A stretch of DNA of 64,000 bases. Source: Calothrix sp. NIES-3974. Its GTDB lineage: Bacteria; Cyanobacteriota; Cyanobacteriia; Cyanobacteriales; Nostocaceae. Position numbers and translations under genes: made by a program. Under the pieces are notes generated by a model. It was given only the letters and a program-made list of their open reading frames with translations, searched no databases and was not told the DNA's origin. The stretch is taken from NCBI RefSeq assembly GCF_002368395.1, contig NZ_AP018254.1:5332001-5396000 (forward strand), written 5' to 3'. Positions within the stretch are counted from its first letter, which is position 1. Each line of letters begins with the position of its first letter. This document shows, piece after piece, positions 55,380 through 64,000 of this stretch.

Positions 55380-57920
55380 CTACATAATATTTAACGGATC
55401 AACATCAATTGTCAGACTAACACTTGGTGGACAAAGGCTACGTATGCCTTCCCAGTCAGGAATCTGGGGTAGTTCATGGGAGTTAAATTTGAGCAAAATT
55501 TGCCAACGGTAACGATTCGCCACTCTCATAATACTTGCAGGTGCAGGTCCAAGTATTTCATAGCCTGGATGACCAGCTAAAGCTGTGGCAATCATATTGG
55601 CAGTATTTTGGACTTGAATTGGGTCTAAACTACTTAAACGTAATAAAATCAATCTGCCATAGGGAGGATAATTCAGGTCGCGACGCTGTTCGAGTTCGGT
55701 GTCAATGAATGCCTGATAGTTGTGATAACCGGAGTTAGCAGCTTGTGGCATTTCCGATACCGCAGCAATCACGGGATGTTCCGTTGTATAGGTTTGCAAT
55801 ATGACTTTACCCGGTGTTTCGCTCCTTCCAGCCCTACCTGCAACTTGGGTCAGGGTTTGAAATGCCCTTTCGCTCGCACGATAATCACAAAGGTGGAGTA
55901 ACCCATCTGCGGCAATGATTCCCACCAAAGTTACCTGCGGTAAATCCAAACCCTTGGTTAACATTTGGGTTCCCAGGAGGATATCTGCTTCCCCATTGGC
56001 AAATTGGGTTAATAAGGTTCGGTGAGAACCCTTGGTACGGGTGGTGTCACTGTCAAAGCGAATTACCCGTAACTCTGGTAAAACTTTAGCCAGTTCTTGA
56101 GCTACCCGTTGGGTTCCACTCCCAAAAAATTTGAAGTAGGGAGAGCCGCATTCCGGACAGTGGGGGGGATGTAACTGGGTAAAATTACAGTAGTGGCAAC
56201 GTAATAATTTCGTCGCATCTGCATCCGTATGGTGGTAGGCTAAGGAGACATCACAGTGGGGACATTCCATCACATGACCGCAACTGCGACAGGAGACAAA
56301 GGTACTGTAACCACGGCGATGGATAAATAATATCCCCTGTTGTCCATTGGCTTGTAATTCCCGTAATCCCCGCAGGAGGGAACGACTGAAAATTGATTTA
56401 TTTCCCTGTTGCAGTTCCAACCGCATATCCACCACTTCTACCGGGGGGAGGGGACGGGCATTGACCCGTTCGGGTAGGGAAAGGTAATAATATTTTTGAT
56501 TCGTACCGGGCGAATTTTGACCATTGTGGACTTGCATCCAGGTTTCCAAGGCTGGAGTTGCTGACCCCAGAATCAAACGACAATTTTCCAGTTCGGCTCG
56601 CCATTGGGCTACGGTACGGGTATGGTAGGTGGGTGGGGGTGAATCCTGTTTAAAGCTACTATCGTGTTCCTCATCCAGGATAATCAGGTCGAGGTGGGGT
56701 AGGGGTGCAAAAATGGCGCTGCGAGTACCAATGACCACCAAAGCTTCCCCCGCTAACATTTCTCGCCAGGTATCATATCGTTCACCCTCGGAAAGGGCAC
56801 TGTGGTAAACACGGACTTTATGACCAAAGCGAGTCCGAAATCGGTCGGTGAGTTGGGGTGTTAGTCCGATTTCGGGTACTAACACCAGGGCTGATTTACC
56901 TTGCTGTAGCACTGGGGATATGGCTTGTAAGTATACTTCGGTTTTCCCGGAGCCTGTCACCCCATGCAATAACATGGTAGCTGCACCACTGACGCTGTTA
57001 ATCGTTTCCAGAGCTTGGATTTGGGCTGGAGTTAATTGTTTGGCTGGTTCTCCTCGGAAATGGGGGGAAATGGTAGCGGCTTCGTAGCGGAGTACTTCCC
57101 GTTCCTCAATCACAATATAGCCTTTATCTGCCAAACTTTTCAAACTGGAACTACTAGCACTACAAGCTTGTAGTAATTCGCTTTGCCACATTTCTCCCCC
57201 CCGTCGTCGCAATATTTCGATGATTTCCCGTTGTCGGGATGTGAGTTCGATATCATGGGGTGAACCGGTGAGGATGACGGCTTTTTGGAGTTTTGGTCGA
57301 GATAGACGGGGTGGTTGAACATAGCTCTCCACCAATCCCCATCGAGTTAGTTCCCGCACTCCCCGATAGGCTGCTTTGATTTGGCGTTGTAAATAGTTAA
57401 AACTGTATTCTTGGTTGGGGGAGTTGACCAGTAAATTCAGGATTTGTTGCGCAGTTGGTGATAAATACTGGGATTCCTGGGGTGCGATCGCACGACACAA
57501 ACGAATTCGTCTTTGCGATCGCCCTAATAATCCCGGTGGTAAGGCACAGCGAATTACTTGCATTAGGGGTGTATAGTAGTAATTGGCCACCTGGTTTAAT
57601 AGTTGCCAGTAGGTAGGGGGAAAAAATCCTTTACTGGCAATGTCCTCTACCTGCCGAATTTTATCGGGGGATATATCCGTTGGTGGGGTCTCTAATAATC
57701 GAATCGCCACCCCACCAACTATTTGCGCACCAAAGGGAACACTAAGAATATCCCCCGGTTCAATCTTTAAATGCTCTGGAACTTGATAGGCAAATAAACC
57801 AACCACCCCTGGACAATCCACCAATACTTCCACCCAAGCAGATTTTCTATTCTGGCTGTGATAACCTTGCTCCGGTTCAGCCACAATCAAGCCAGATTCA
57901 TTCACGTCTTTGATTAACAT
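55380..57920 (-). CDS. priA: Primosomal replication helicase PriA
   Basis: 846 residues. PriA restarts stalled replication forks by loading the replicative helicase. The N-terminal 3' DNA-binding domain (VEVLVDCPGVVGLFAYQVPE) is followed by helicase Walker A GVTGSGKTEVY near residue 318 and DEEH (LDEEHDSSFKQ) near 416. The zinc-binding module has eight Cys in the CRSCGHVMECPHCD and CHYCNFTQLHPPHCPEC run near 550-590. Motif VI QVAGRAGR is near 690. The cyanobacterial protein is longer than that of E. coli (732), mainly at the N-terminus and in a 100-residue helical insert. It reads as fully intact. Confidence 0.95.
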   Translation of the reverse strand: MLIKDVNESGLIVAEPEQGYHSQNRKSAWVEVLVDCPGVVGLFAYQVPEHLKIEPGDILSVPFGAQIVGGVAIRLLETPPTDISPDKIRQVEDIASKGFFPPTYWQLLNQVANYYYTPLMQVIRCALPPGLLGRSQRRIRLCRAIAPQESQYLSPTAQQILNLLVNSPNQEYSFNYLQRQIKAAYRGVRELTRWGLVESYVQPPRLSRPKLQKAVILTGSPHDIELTSRQREIIEILRRRGGEMWQSELLQACSASSSSLKSLADKGYIVIEEREVLRYEAATISPHFRGEPAKQLTPAQIQALETINSVSGAATMLLHGVTGSGKTEVYLQAISPVLQQGKSALVLVPEIGLTPQLTDRFRTRFGHKVRVYHSALSEGERYDTWREMLAGEALVVIGTRSAIFAPLPHLDLIILDEEHDSSFKQDSPPPTYHTRTVAQWRAELENCRLILGSATPALETWMQVHNGQNSPGTNQKYYYLSLPERVNARPLPPVEVVDMRLELQQGNKSIFSRSLLRGLRELQANGQQGILFIHRRGYSTFVSCRSCGHVMECPHCDVSLAYHHTDADATKLLRCHYCNFTQLHPPHCPECGSPYFKFFGSGTQRVAQELAKVLPELRVIRFDSDTTRTKGSHRTLLTQFANGEADILLGTQMLTKGLDLPQVTLVGIIAADGLLHLCDYRASERAFQTLTQVAGRAGRSETPGKVILQTYTTEHPVIAAVSEMPQAANSGYHNYQAFIDTELEQRRDLNYPPYGRLILLRLSSLDPIQVQNTANMIATALAGHPGYEILGPAPASIMRVANRYRWQILLKFNSHELPQIPDWEGIRSLCPPSVSLTIDVDPLNIM

Positions 57921-59040
57921 AGGCAGATGGGTGGGAAAAATTATCTTGTGGTCAGGGAGTAGGGTTTTATTTTAACTGGATTAAGGATTAAGGAACAGGT
58001 GGCCAGGAATAGTCTTTAATCATTCTTATTTTGCTCCAAAATTTTTGCCATTAGATTTTATTCAGATTAATTGTAATTCGTAATACTTTCACCTGGAATT
58101 GGTCTTGATAGATTTCCTATACATGCGATTTGTTCAATCCATGGGAGACGAGCCAACGGTCGTCCATACTGCAATTTCGCCGTGTTTGCAATGATAATGC
58201 CATACCAACCCCTCATGGTGTATCAGCTATGGGCTTCAGTTGCGAAAGCAATCTCTAATCGGCTGGCTTTTTTCGTGAGTAAATAAATTTGACATTTTTT
58301 CCACCTAATGGTAGATATTAAACTTTTTGACTCTATGGGATGATTTAATTTGATTAATAAACTGTGTAATTATGCCTTTTACTTGTTTATAGCTGAACTG
58401 GAGTTGAAATTAACTAAAGCGAAATTACACGCATACAAAATACCAGTAAGACTATAAATATAGAAAAATTTAAGGATTTAGGTATAGGGATAGTTTATCT
58501 TGAAATTTGTTAAGTTTAACCAAGTTTGATTGAGGAGGGTTTGACATTTTTTACTAAAGGGAAAAACAATAGTGAATATATGAAGTCTAAATGTAATCGG
58601 ATGATATCACCATTAAAATAAAAAGCAAGAAATTACTGAGTGCGATCGCCAATTTTCTATCGGAGTAACATTTCCCGTATTGTAACTTGAATTTAATCAG
58701 TTATTCTCCTATCCCCTAATTGGAGTTCACCGGTGCAAGATAGCCCAATCATCTTGATGGAATGGTGGGAAGTTAATTTTGGAACTGCTCTTAGATTTTA
58801 GGACTCGGCACTGTTAAATTAGAACCCAAGAACCCAAAGTGAATCGAATGAATGCAAAGGTGCAGCAATAGCAAGTCAGAAGAAAAAATGGTTGGGCGAT
58901 AGCCAAGATAGGTGGTTCTGATGGGTTAACAGGGTGTGAAAGATGTAGTTTAGGGGATATTTGTTCCCAAGAAATGTTCGACGAGGAAAACGCCAATATT
59001 TAAAGTTAACGGAAACACGCAACGATTCCCGAGTGAGCCT
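57921..59040. other. Long intergenic region upstream of sigC
   Basis: 1120 bases between divergent priA and sigC. It is AT-rich, with one HIP1-like site near 58645 and a region close to the start with poor coding text. I see no gene and no strong hairpin. A long leader upstream of a regulated sigma factor would fit. Confidence 0.45.
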
Positions 59041-60171
59041 ATGAACATTGCTGAATTAGGAACAATTGACAATATGCCCGATGTGACAATTGCCAACGAG
59101 CAATCCCTCGACGGTTTAGAAGAATTGGTCATTGATGAGAACCAAATGCTATCGGTTGATAGTGAGGAACCGAACATTGATGATATGGCAGCTGCGCGGC
59201 CATCGGGATATAACAAGACTGAGCATGATGATGCAGTGGGTGCATTTTTTAAAGAGATGGCCCGTTACCCATTGCTACAACCGGAAGAAGAAGTGGAATT
59301 AGCCCGCAGGGTCAGATTTTTAGAAGAATATCGGGAATTACAACAGGTTTTAGCCAAAAAACTCGATCGTTTACCAACCAAAGCAGATATCGCTCACCAT
59401 TTGGGTATAAGTGAAAAACAACTGGAAAATCGTCTATACCAGGGACGGGTAGCCAAGCGAAAAATGATTCGCTCGAATTTGCGTTTGGTGGTGTCCATTG
59501 CCAAGCGGTATTTAAACCGTGGTGTACCGTTTCTAGATTTAATCCAGGAAGGAGCAATGGGATTAAATCGAGCCACGGAGAAATTTGATCCAGACAAAGG
59601 ATACAAATTTTCCACCTATGCCTATTGGTGGATACGACAGGCAATTACCCGGGCGATCGCTAACGATGCCAGAACAATTCGTTTACCGATACATATAGTA
59701 GAAAAACTTAACAAACTGAAAAAAGCCCAACGGGAACTCAAACAGCAATTGGGAAGAAATCCCAATGAGCAAGAATTGGCAGATGTTTTGGAAATACCTG
59801 CTTCCCAGTTGCGGCAATTGCAACAATTGCGTCGTCAAGCCCTGTCTTTAAACCATCGAGTGGGTAAAGAAGAAGACACCGAATTGATGGACTTACTAGA
59901 AGACGAGGACAATCAATCCCCCGAAGCACGTATGAACGAGCATATGATGCGTCAGGAGATATGGGAAGTCCTAGGAGATGTGCTGACACCCAGGGAAAAA
60001 GATGTCATCACTCTCCGCTATGGATTAACCACCAGTGAACCTTGCACCCTGGAAGAAGTGGGAAATATGTTTAACTTATCGCGGGAGCGAGTGCGACAAA
60101 TTCAAAGCAAAGCAATGCGGAAATTGCGTCGTCCCCATATAGCCAAGCGTCTCAAAGGTTGGTTGATTTAG
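59041..60171 (+). CDS. sigC: Group 2 sigma-70 factor, SigC type
   Basis: 376 residues. Regions 1.2 to 4.2 are present: AVGAFFKEMARYPLL (1.2), then the long 2.x block RLVVSIAKRYLNRGVPFLDL and FSTYAYWWIRQAITR (2.4 DNA reading), region 3, and 4.2 helix-turn-helix with SRERVRQIQSKAMRKLR at the C-terminus. The opening differs from the SigA/B/D/E type (RYLxEIGR). The AARPSGYNKTEHDDAVGAFF start is, to my knowledge, that of the SigC subgroup, which is linked to nitrogen, carbon and growth-phase control. A bidirectional terminator follows. Group assignment is firm, SigC subgroup fairly so. Confidence 0.85.
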   Translation: MNIAELGTIDNMPDVTIANEQSLDGLEELVIDENQMLSVDSEEPNIDDMAAARPSGYNKTEHDDAVGAFFKEMARYPLLQPEEEVELARRVRFLEEYRELQQVLAKKLDRLPTKADIAHHLGISEKQLENRLYQGRVAKRKMIRSNLRLVVSIAKRYLNRGVPFLDLIQEGAMGLNRATEKFDPDKGYKFSTYAYWWIRQAITRAIANDARTIRLPIHIVEKLNKLKKAQRELKQQLGRNPNEQELADVLEIPASQLRQLQQLRRQALSLNHRVGKEEDTELMDLLEDEDNQSPEARMNEHMMRQEIWEVLGDVLTPREKDVITLRYGLTTSEPCTLEEVGNMFNLSRERVRQIQSKAMRKLRRPHIAKRLKGWLI

Positions 60172-60200
60172 TTCGGCAAATATCGGTGATGCAAAACAAA

Positions 60201-60221
60201 AAACCCGGTAAACCCGGGTTT
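60201..60221. terminator. Bidirectional terminator between sigC and psbH
   Basis: An 8-bp stem AAACCCGG/CCGGGTTT has a 5-nt loop, with A runs before and T's after. It sits between the convergent sigC and psbH stops and can serve both. Confidence 0.7.
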
Positions 60222-60260
60222 AGATCAATTTGTTTGTGCAAGTGTTAGCTTTTGCCAAAA

Positions 60261-60464
60261 TTAATTTCCTAAACTGCGCCAATCCACCATTACGTCTTGA
60301 ATGATGATCGACTTATTGTAAAGTTGCAGGATAATTAACAGGAATACAAAAAATAAACCCATAAAAACCGCCATCAGGGGAGTAGTTCCCCAACCTGGAG
60401 CGACTTTACCGTATTCCGAATTTAGAGGTCTGAGGATATCTCCCAAGCGCGTCCGTTGTGCCAT
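60261..60464 (-). CDS. psbH: Photosystem II protein H
   Basis: 67 residues with one transmembrane helix ([20 protein letters not shown]). PsbH lies beside CP47 in the thylakoid photosystem II core and is needed for assembly and electron transfer at the acceptor side. The sequence [19 protein letters not shown] and the end VDWRSLGN are diagnostic. The length fits. It is divergent from psbN with 207 nt between, the standard arrangement. Confidence 0.98.
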
Positions 60465-60671
60465 AGTTCACCATTCGATTCTAAGATTATTTGCCAAAGC
60501 ATTATTTAATCTCCTTCCTTAAGGATTTTATCACACAGTTGTATCTTTAGTTCCTGGATATACATTTTCCCGAAAGCAACTCCTACTCAACAAATTTGCC
60601 ATCGGGTTTTCGCCAAGCCTTAAAATTTTGTAATATTGTATTCATAATACTCATAAAAAAATTGTATCCCT

Positions 60672-60803
60672 ATGGAACCCGCAGTAGTTTTGACAATTTC
60701 TGTTGGTGCGGTGGTAGTTGCTATCACTGCTATGTCTTTGTATACTTCCTTTGGACCTCCGAGCAAGCAGTTAGATGACCCCTTTGATGATCATGATGAT
60801 TAG
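60672..60803 (+). CDS. psbN: Photosystem II assembly protein PsbN
   Basis: 43 residues: MEPAVVLTISVGAVVVAIT opens a single TM helix, then GPPSKQLDDPFDDHDD. PsbN helps assemble PSII but is not a core subunit. The ATG is placed by the family-typical start. The gene is divergent from psbH. A strong hairpin with eight T's lies 137 nt downstream. Confidence 0.97.
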   Translation: MEPAVVLTISVGAVVVAITAMSLYTSFGPPSKQLDDPFDDHDD

Positions 60804-60939
60804 TTGAACATCGCGGGGGAATTTTCTCCCTTGAAAGTGACTAGGGAGTCGAAGAGCTAACTTACATTGGTTTTGATGTCAACAGTTCCATGTAGACCGT
60901 TATCGAATCATTTTTTTGGTTCCAAAAGGAAAATATGGG

Positions 60940-60969
60940 GATATCCTCCAGTGAGGATATCTTTTTTTT
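60940..60969 (+). terminator. Strong Rho-independent terminator after psbN
   Basis: A perfect 9-bp stem GATATCCTC/GAGGATATC has a 4-nt loop (CAGT) followed by eight T. It is the best intrinsic terminator in the window. Confidence 0.9.
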
Positions 60970-61506
60970 GGGTGTTGGTAATCTGACGTGAATTCGACAG
61001 ATACAAAGAATTCCTCTCCAAAGCTCTCTTTCTTGGGAACAGAGGTTTTGAAAAAATTGATTTTTGATTGAAAACTACGGATTTTCTGTCCCTCTAGGAA
61101 GTCACAGAGGGGTTGGGGTGAGGTTCATCGAACTCACGTTAATCTGCAAGATGAATCAAGATGGTTTCATCGGGGTTTCCAGCTTAATTCATCAGTGAAT
61201 TTACCAACGCCTTTTTTAAGTAGGGAGTGTTTTTGTCGTTTTTATAGCCTGTGGAAAGTGGAAGACATGGGGTTAAAATCCCGTCACGGACCTATTCCCT
61301 ACCCCCACGAAAAGAATTTTTCCCCAGACCCTATTTAGTCAACCAGACCCCCCAAGCAATTGTCATCTGGATAGCTGATTTTTGTTTGTAATAGACCGAA
61401 AATACTGGCATTGCCAAAATTTTCATTATGTAACCTCCTCACCTCGCTTTCTGGGACAATACTTCAGTAAAATAAGGTATAAAAAATCACTATTTGGTTT
61501 TCGCCA
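60970..61506. other. Intergenic region upstream of the TPR-type gene
   Basis: No gene is supported in this stretch. It carries short direct runs such as GGGTAGGGAGT near 61220. No hairpin or motif stands out apart from a likely promoter near 61470-61495 (TAAGGTATAAAAA). Confidence 0.45.
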
Positions 61507-62616
61507 ATGGAAAAATCGCGCCTACAAGCTTATATGAATTTGATTCGCGAATTATTATTGTGTCCGAGTGGGGAGGAGTGGGAGATTTTGCGAGCAAATG
61601 GGGAATTAGTAGACGCACAACTAATTGAGTTGATGGAAAAGGTGGCGATACGAGCGGAAGAAAAGGGAGCCGAGGGGACTGTTGCTTTTTTACGGGATTT
61701 AGGTAAAAGATTGGCTGCAACAATCAATCAGAATAATCAGGATGAGGATTCGGAGTCACCCTCCGATTATCTGCGTTTAGTTGAGACTTTATTGCACTGT
61801 GAGAGTGGTTTAGAGCCAGAGATATTACGTGAGCATAAAGATTTAATTGATACACGGTTAGTGATGACATTGCGGCAGGTAGCCGGGATTTTGGCAGAAA
61901 TCGGAGAAGGGAATGCATCAGTGTATTTACATAGTATTGCCGACCCCTTAGCAGAAGCCTTGGAAAACGCTTCATCGGACGCGATCGCACCTGCATATTT
62001 AGATTTGTTGGGGGAACTACTACGGGTGACAGCCAATACCCAAGGGGATAAAAAGGCTGTTTATGATATCCTGAAACAGCATCTAGCATATTTGGATATG
62101 GGTTTTGTCCAGGCTTTAGATGATTGGGCAACAGCAACAATTTTTAGCTCTAAACCCCATATAGCCTATCTGATTGCCGAAGATATCGTGAATTTTAGCT
62201 TATTAGTTCTCGATTTTCCCGAAGGCGATCGCAAGTGCAATGTGGAAATTGCGATTGCTGGATTTGAATCCGCTTTACGTGCATTTAGACGCGATCGCAA
62301 CCCGGAAAAATGGGCAGAAGTTCAGGTTCATATTGGGGATGCTTACCAACAAAGGTTATTGGGTGAGCGAGGGATTAATCTAGAGGTGGCGATTGAATGC
62401 TATCGTGCATCCTTGGAAATATACGAAGCCGATACCTATCCCCAGGAATGTGCCCAAATTCATAGTTTATTAAGCAATGTTTACGAAAATCGGATTCATG
62501 GGGATAAAACCGATAATCTACAAATTGCGATTGCCTATCTGCGTTCCGCATGGGAAATATTAACCCTGCTACATACAGTAGCATCAAAGAATACAGGAGA
62601 CAGAATACAGGAGTAA
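61507..62616 (+). CDS. Helical-repeat/TPR protein, probably truncated (CHAT-protein N-terminal type)
   Basis: 369 residues. Two clear units of about 85 residues (YMNLIRELLLCPSGEEWEIL and YLRLVETLLHCESGLEPEIL) and a weaker third (YLDLLGELLRV) are followed by two TPR-like blocks (AIAGFESALRAFRRDRNP..., AIECYRASLEIYEAD). I know this N-terminal arrangement from large cyanobacterial TPR proteins that end in a CHAT protease domain. Here no CHAT domain follows. The last residues (SKNTGDRIQE) are encoded by the AATACAGGAGACAGAATAC repeat, also seen at 31383, so the natural end has probably been lost. Confidence 0.75.
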   Translation: MEKSRLQAYMNLIRELLLCPSGEEWEILRANGELVDAQLIELMEKVAIRAEEKGAEGTVAFLRDLGKRLAATINQNNQDEDSESPSDYLRLVETLLHCESGLEPEILREHKDLIDTRLVMTLRQVAGILAEIGEGNASVYLHSIADPLAEALENASSDAIAPAYLDLLGELLRVTANTQGDKKAVYDILKQHLAYLDMGFVQALDDWATATIFSSKPHIAYLIAEDIVNFSLLVLDFPEGDRKCNVEIAIAGFESALRAFRRDRNPEKWAEVQVHIGDAYQQRLLGERGINLEVAIECYRASLEIYEADTYPQECAQIHSLLSNVYENRIHGDKTDNLQIAIAYLRSAWEILTLLHTVASKNTGDRIQE

Positions 62617-62830
62617 AACAACCTGCGTGAAGTCTGGCTGATGCATATCACAAATCTGAAATCTAATTATCAAATTTAGTGAACCAGGCAATAGTAAAGT
62701 TATAGTGGATTTAGCAAAAGTATTGACTTCAAGTGGCAAGGGTGACATATTACTGCACGGGAATTGTGCTACAAGATTAAAATTAACCAGTAATACAGTT
62801 GACTTACCACTGAACAACTGACCACTAATA

Positions 62831-63125
62831 ACCCAAGTTGCTAGTTACTCTTCGCCAGCGCGAAGCGCTGGCGTGTCGCGTCACAATTTATAATAAAATC
62901 CCCTCCAAGAAGAAAAAAACGGAGGGGAATATGTTAAACGAAATAATTACTGTTTATGCTATCACTGATGACTTACTTAAAGCAATTGGTCATCATGATG
63001 ATTGCCGTAGAAATATGAGTGATGCAGAAATTATGACAACGGCACTAATTGCAGCAATGTTTTTCTATGGTAATCATAGCAAGGCTTGTTGCTACATGAA
63101 AGAGCATAATACTAGCAACTTGGGT
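62831..63125. mobile_element. 295-bp deletion derivative of a DDE insertion sequence
   Basis: The unit is bounded by perfect 15-bp inverted ends ACCCAAGTTGCTAGT and ACTAGCAACTTGGGT and flanked by the 5-bp direct repeat TAATA (62826-62830 and 63126-63130). It contains a perfect 9-bp hairpin (CGCCAGCGC/GCGCTGGCG, 62853-62873), a second hairpin CCCCTCC/GGAGGGG before the start, and only the first 60 codons of a transposase. It is non-autonomous but its ends look intact. Confidence 0.85.
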
Positions 63126-63128
63126 TAA
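62931..63128 (+). pseudogene. Truncated transposase (IS982/IS4-like), N-terminal 65 codons
   Basis: The frame opens with MLNEIITVYAITDDLLKAIG and DDCRRNMSDAEIMTTALIAAMFF, which is the head of an IS982-annotated DDE transposase type; DDE acids are lost. It then runs into the right inverted repeat, whose sequence supplies the last residues (TSNLG) and stop. GGAGGGG lies about 6 nt before ATG. Internal deletion from codon ~60 to the terminus explains it. Confidence 0.8.
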
Positions 63129-63159
63129 TAATAAATCCATTCATCCTCTCTGGAATCCA

Positions 63160-64000
63160 ATGACTGGCAAACACGCGCAACCGAATGCTTTTCTTCGCCT
63201 AGTATCCGGTGATGGAACAGTTGTTGGTTCGGCCAATGATTATCAGCTACCCCCAACCCAAGAGGTAGTGCTTGGACGAGACCCTAACTGTCAAGTCGTC
63301 TTGGATGCAATTAAATATCGAATGGTATCGCGTCGTCATGCTGTCATTCGTCCTCAAGGAACTTCACCCGACGGTCGGTATACTTGGCTACTATGCGATG
63401 CTAATAGTGCTAACGGTACATATCTCAATGGAATCAAATTGGAAGGTTGCCAAGAATTACAATCCGGCGATCGCATTTCCCTAGCCCATGATGGACCACA
63501 ATTTTTGTTTGAGTATTCAACCGCCAAACCCAATACTTTAGGGGGAGTGGAAACTCAACTCGCACCAGCTAACTCTATTCCCCCATCAGCCTTTGCCAGC
63601 AATTCTACCCCCCTTCCCCAGTCTGACCCCATTAGTCTGACCCAACTATTTCCCATTATCTCCACAGGTAAGGATTTAACTAGTAAAGCCTATTTAATCC
63701 CCGGTATATTCACGGTGATTTTTGTGGTGTTCATGTTTGCAACTGTTGGTCAAGCCAGACCCCACCCAATTTTTAACACCAATAATATTGTCGGAACCTA
63801 TATTGCTTCGGCTGCCTACTATTTTATCTATCGATTATGTGGTAAACATAAACCTTGGTGGGTAATTGTCGCTGTTGCCCTTTCAACAATTATCATCCTC
63901 AAAAGTCCCATTCTCAACCTGTTTATTTTTGTCTTCCGCGACATCCTCCCCGGTAATTTACCCAGCGATAGTCAACGTATTACCCTCACAGAACTACTAG
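63160..64000 (+). CDS. FHA-domain membrane protein (3' end cut by window)
   Basis: 280 codons are visible from ATG 63160 to the right edge. Residues 10-110 are an FHA domain, which binds phosphothreonine. The key residues are present: GRDPNC, SRRHA and NGTYLNG. A Pro-rich linker (130-165) follows, then at least three or four hydrophobic helices from about 178 (IPGIFTVIFVVFMFATVG). FHA domains fused to membrane proteins, including PrsW-type proteases, are known in cyanobacteria; the class here is not decidable. The upstream deletion-type IS ends 34 bp before the ATG, so it may alter transcription. Confidence 0.85.
   Translation, partial: MTGKHAQPNAFLRLVSGDGTVVGSANDYQLPPTQEVVLGRDPNCQVVLDAIKYRMVSRRHAVIRPQGTSPDGRYTWLLCDANSANGTYLNGIKLEGCQELQSGDRISLAHDGPQFLFEYSTAKPNTLGGVETQLAPANSIPPSAFASNSTPLPQSDPISLTQLFPIISTGKDLTSKAYLIPGIFTVIFVVFMFATVGQARPHPIFNTNNIVGTYIASAAYYFIYRLCGKHKPWWVIVAVALSTIIILKSPILNLFIFVFRDILPGNLPSDSQRITLTELL

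Overview
This window is chromosome from a cyanobacterium, most likely a filamentous one. It carries psbH and psbN, a magnesium-chelatase H paralogue, a CrtO-type carotenoid ketolase, a CYP110-like P450, a SigC-type group 2 sigma factor, BioU-type biotin synthesis and many GCGATCGC (HIP1) octamers. Intergenic DNA is rich in heptamer strings of the GGGAGTA, TTAACAG and AATTCGT kinds and in small palindromes, as is common in Nostocales-like genomes. I cannot name the species, and I found no tRNA, rRNA or CRISPR array.

Layout. Positions 1-6239 lie on the minus strand: a fusion of a PlsY-like acyltransferase with a PEP-synthase-like region (cut by the left edge), a 46-residue one-helix membrane protein, an XPB-like helicase and a WD40 protein. 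Positions 6882-13984 are plus: lysS, an EamA transporter, a secreted-protein gene broken by one TAG codon, a P450 and crtO. A lipoprotein-like methyltransferase and an APC permease follow on minus, then the large chlH paralogue on plus. From 21 to 33 kb come moeA, a secreted protein, mutS, a YbjN-domain gene, a DrrAB-like ABC pair, a TIGR01777 epimerase-like gene, a TPR gene and an IscA/SufA protein. From 33 to 45 kb come a cyanobacterial conserved protein, an unrecognised 384-residue protein followed by a tiny ribbon-helix-helix gene, an SRPBCC protein, an EF-hand protein, mtnA, nfu and a GH57 glycosidase. From 45.9 to 47.3 kb lie decayed IS982-like pieces. Then come a polytopic membrane protein, a Ser/Thr kinase, bioU, a NupC transporter, a DUF433/DUF5615 toxin-antitoxin pair between direct repeats, priA, sigC, psbH/psbN, a TPR-type protein that ends inside a dispersed repeat, and a partial FHA-domain membrane protein.

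How genes work together. Most transcription units hold one or two genes, and few strong functional operons are visible. The clear partnerships are the ABC ATPase with its permease, the toxin with its antitoxin, and the divergent psbH/psbN pair. CrtO follows the P450, but a shared pathway is only inferred. IscA/SufA and Nfu both serve Fe-S cluster maturation but lie about 10 kb apart.

The most distinctive signal is the density of small non-autonomous repeats. I see at least four families with terminal inverted repeats. One is a 295-bp deletion derivative of a DDE insertion sequence with intact ends and a 5-bp target duplication, sitting 34 bp upstream of the FHA gene. There is also a modular multi-hairpin repeat in three copies, a GTAGAGACG palindrome family, and a toxin-antitoxin cassette bracketed by a copy of the 3' end of the nucleoside-transporter gene.
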